A stretch of 6,505 bases of DNA, from assembly GCA_002505185.1 (NCBI GenBank), contig DAUP01000008.1:1-6505 (forward strand), in the 5' to 3' direction. Made by a program: the position numbers and the translations under genes. The notes beneath the pieces were generated by a model. That model had not been told where the DNA came from. It saw nothing but the letters and a program-made list of their open reading frames with translations, and ran no database searches. The stretch is from Ferroplasmaceae archaeon UBA567 (lineage in GTDB: Archaea; Thermoplasmatota; Thermoplasmata; Thermoplasmatales; Thermoplasmataceae). Shown here piece after piece: positions 5,339 through 6,505 of the stretch (position 1 is its first letter; each line of letters starts with the position of its first letter).

Positions 5339-6505
5339 ATGAAAGATAAAGGAACGATATACAGCATATCAGGACCGGTAGTGATCGCAACAGACCTTGA
5401 TGGAAAAATGTTCGATGTAGTACGTGTTGGCAATATGGGTCTTGTAGGGGAAGTTATAAAAATAGTAGGCAATAAATTTACGATTCAGGTATATGAAGAC
5501 ACAAGTGGACTTAAACCTGGAGAACCTGTACGCTCAACCGGAAAACCCCTATCTGTAGAACTTGGGCCAGGACTTCTAAAATCCATATACGATGGAATTC
5601 AGAGGCCTCTTGACATAATCCAGTCTGAAACCGGGGATTTTATAGTCAGGGGAGCAACTGCACCCTCACTGGATGAAGAGAAAGAATGGAATTTCACACC
5701 CATATTAAAGGACGGAGATGAGGTGGAGCAGGGGTACATTCTGGGAACTGTTCAGGAGACCGATATCATTGTACATAAGATAATGGTTCCATATGGTGTA
5801 AATGGTATAATAAAAAACATAAAATCTGGAAAATTCAGGGTGTCCGATACAGTATGTACCATAGATTCCGGGAATGTAAAACATGAAATTAAATTGAAAC
5901 AAATATGGCCAGTCAGGCAGGCAAGAAAGGTTTTCCTTAAATTTGCCCCAGAAATACCACTTATTACAGGACAGAGGGTAATAGACTCTCTTTTCCCTGT
6001 AGCCAAGGGTGGGACAGTGGCAGTACCAGGTCCATTTGGGTCTGGTAAATGCGTTGCTGGAGATACACCATTGCTTTTGGCAGATAGTAGCATAAAGACA
6101 ATTGAAGAGGTTTATAAAGAGGCAGAATCTAAGGGTGAAATAGAATATCATGATGAAAATGAGACCCTTATAAAACTCAAATCCCCGTTGAAAATATACT
6201 CATTTTATGATGGAAAGGTTTCTGAAAGCAAATCTGATTATATATATAAGGGGAAAAGTGATTCTTTATTAAAAATAAAAACAGGTACTGGTAAACAGGT
6301 TAAGGTAACTCCGATTCATAAATTATTTAGACTTGATGAGGAAGGAAATATAGTGGAAACAGAGGCAGAATATTTAAAAGCTGGGGATTACATAGTTTCA
6401 ATAAGAAAATTCGAAGCGGGGGAAGAATATAAACACATAGATACTTACTCTTTATTTGGTGATGCCCGTGCAACCAGCAATGAAATTAAAAATAAGCTTA
6501 AAGAG
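5339..6505 (+). CDS. atpA: A-type ATP synthase catalytic subunit A, intein-interrupted, 3' partial
   Basis: Subunit A hydrolyses or makes ATP at the A/B interfaces of the A3B3 head. The frame runs open to the right edge: 389 codons, comprising 237 residues of host protein and 152 of intein. The N-terminal beta-barrel starts MKDKGTIYSISGPVVIA (1-17). LGPGLLKSIYDGIQRPL (75-91) is a family hallmark. The A-specific non-homologous region lies at about 115-190 (WNFTPILKDGDEVEQG and on). The nucleotide-binding domain opens with WPVRQARKV (190-198), LITGQRVIDSLFPVAKGG (208-225) and the P-loop GPFGSGK at 231-237. The threonine that should complete GPFGSGKT is replaced by the first residue of an intein, and is expected after the intein beyond the window. 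Upstream coupling is by the GGTGAT motif. The remaining two thirds of the host protein lie outside the window. Confidence 0.95.
   Translation, partial: MKDKGTIYSISGPVVIATDLDGKMFDVVRVGNMGLVGEVIKIVGNKFTIQVYEDTSGLKPGEPVRSTGKPLSVELGPGLLKSIYDGIQRPLDIIQSETGDFIVRGATAPSLDEEKEWNFTPILKDGDEVEQGYILGTVQETDIIVHKIMVPYGVNGIIKNIKSGKFRVSDTVCTIDSGNVKHEIKLKQIWPVRQARKVFLKFAPEIPLITGQRVIDSLFPVAKGGTVAVPGPFGSGKCVAGDTPLLLADSSIKTIEEVYKEAESKGEIEYHDENETLIKLKSPLKIYSFYDGKVSESKSDYIYKGKSDSLLKIKTGTGKQVKVTPIHKLFRLDEEGNIVETEAEYLKAGDYIVSIRKFEAGEEYKHIDTYSLFGDARATSNEIKNKLKE
6050..6505 (+). mobile_element. Intein in the AtpA P-loop (VMA-b site), 5' part
   Basis: Translation continues in frame from GPFGSGK into CVAGDTPLLL, a standard intein N-terminal splicing block (nucleophile Cys1, then GDT). 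Block B follows at intein residues 76-93 with TPIH (T87, H90), the pair that assists the first splicing step. AEYLKAGDYIV (106-116) contains the later conserved GD motif. The insertion point, between Lys and Thr of the Walker A motif, is the site known as VMA-b, used in Thermoplasma and Pyrococcus VMA inteins. All visible splicing residues are intact, so it should be active, and it must be, because subunit A is essential to the enzyme. The C-terminal splicing blocks (ending His-Asn) and any homing endonuclease lie past the window. After residue 116 the sequence does not turn into the short linker of a mini-intein. Confidence 0.93.

Noticed and set aside
5705..6151. Long open frames on the minus strand (5705-6151 and 5752-6093)
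   Set aside because: They are antisense to the conserved atpA and intein coding sequence, and their translations resemble no protein family; they are shadows.

Overview
The window comes from an AT-rich archaeon, most likely one of the Thermoplasmatales (the Thermoplasma, Ferroplasma, Acidiplasma or Picrophilus group). The evidence is an archaeal A-type ATP synthase operon, a textbook archaeal TATA box, purine-rich AGG/AGA and ATA codon use, an archaeal DUF234-type ATPase, and an intein in the P-loop of the catalytic A subunit, a site where Thermoplasma and Pyrococcus relatives also carry inteins. The genus cannot be fixed from the sequence alone.

Layout: (1) Bases 3-1472 hold the 3' part of an ABC-2 type permease whose start lies before the window. 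It has a large, sequon-rich extracytoplasmic domain. (2) Bases 1473-1559 are a very AT-rich spacer ending in a perfect 18-bp palindrome directly against the next start codon. (3) Bases 1560-2924 encode a 454-residue archaeal P-loop ATPase with a C-terminal nuclease-like DUF234 domain. (4) Bases 2925-3158 are a spacer with a GC-rich, hairpin-forming segment and a possible 41-codon ORF, followed by a strong TATA box. (5) From 3159 to the right edge runs the ATP synthase operon in the order K, E, C, F, A. The genes are overlapping or tightly packed, and atpA is interrupted by an intein that runs off the window.

Functionally, K forms the membrane rotor ring. C couples the ring to the central stalk, F belongs to the central stalk, E forms the peripheral stalk, and A is the catalytic subunit. 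All five should be co-transcribed from the promoter at about 3120. The operon begins with K here: the H and I genes that usually precede it in euryarchaea are not in the window, and the ABC permease and DUF234 ATPase occupy that place. The intein must splice out before A can bind nucleotide, because it interrupts the Walker A motif.

The most notable items are the P-loop intein, which looks like the endonuclease-bearing type; the start-codon palindrome of the DUF234 gene; the GC-rich island before atpK; and the mixed ion-ligand set in AtpK. I found no rRNA, tRNA, CRISPR array or insertion sequence.
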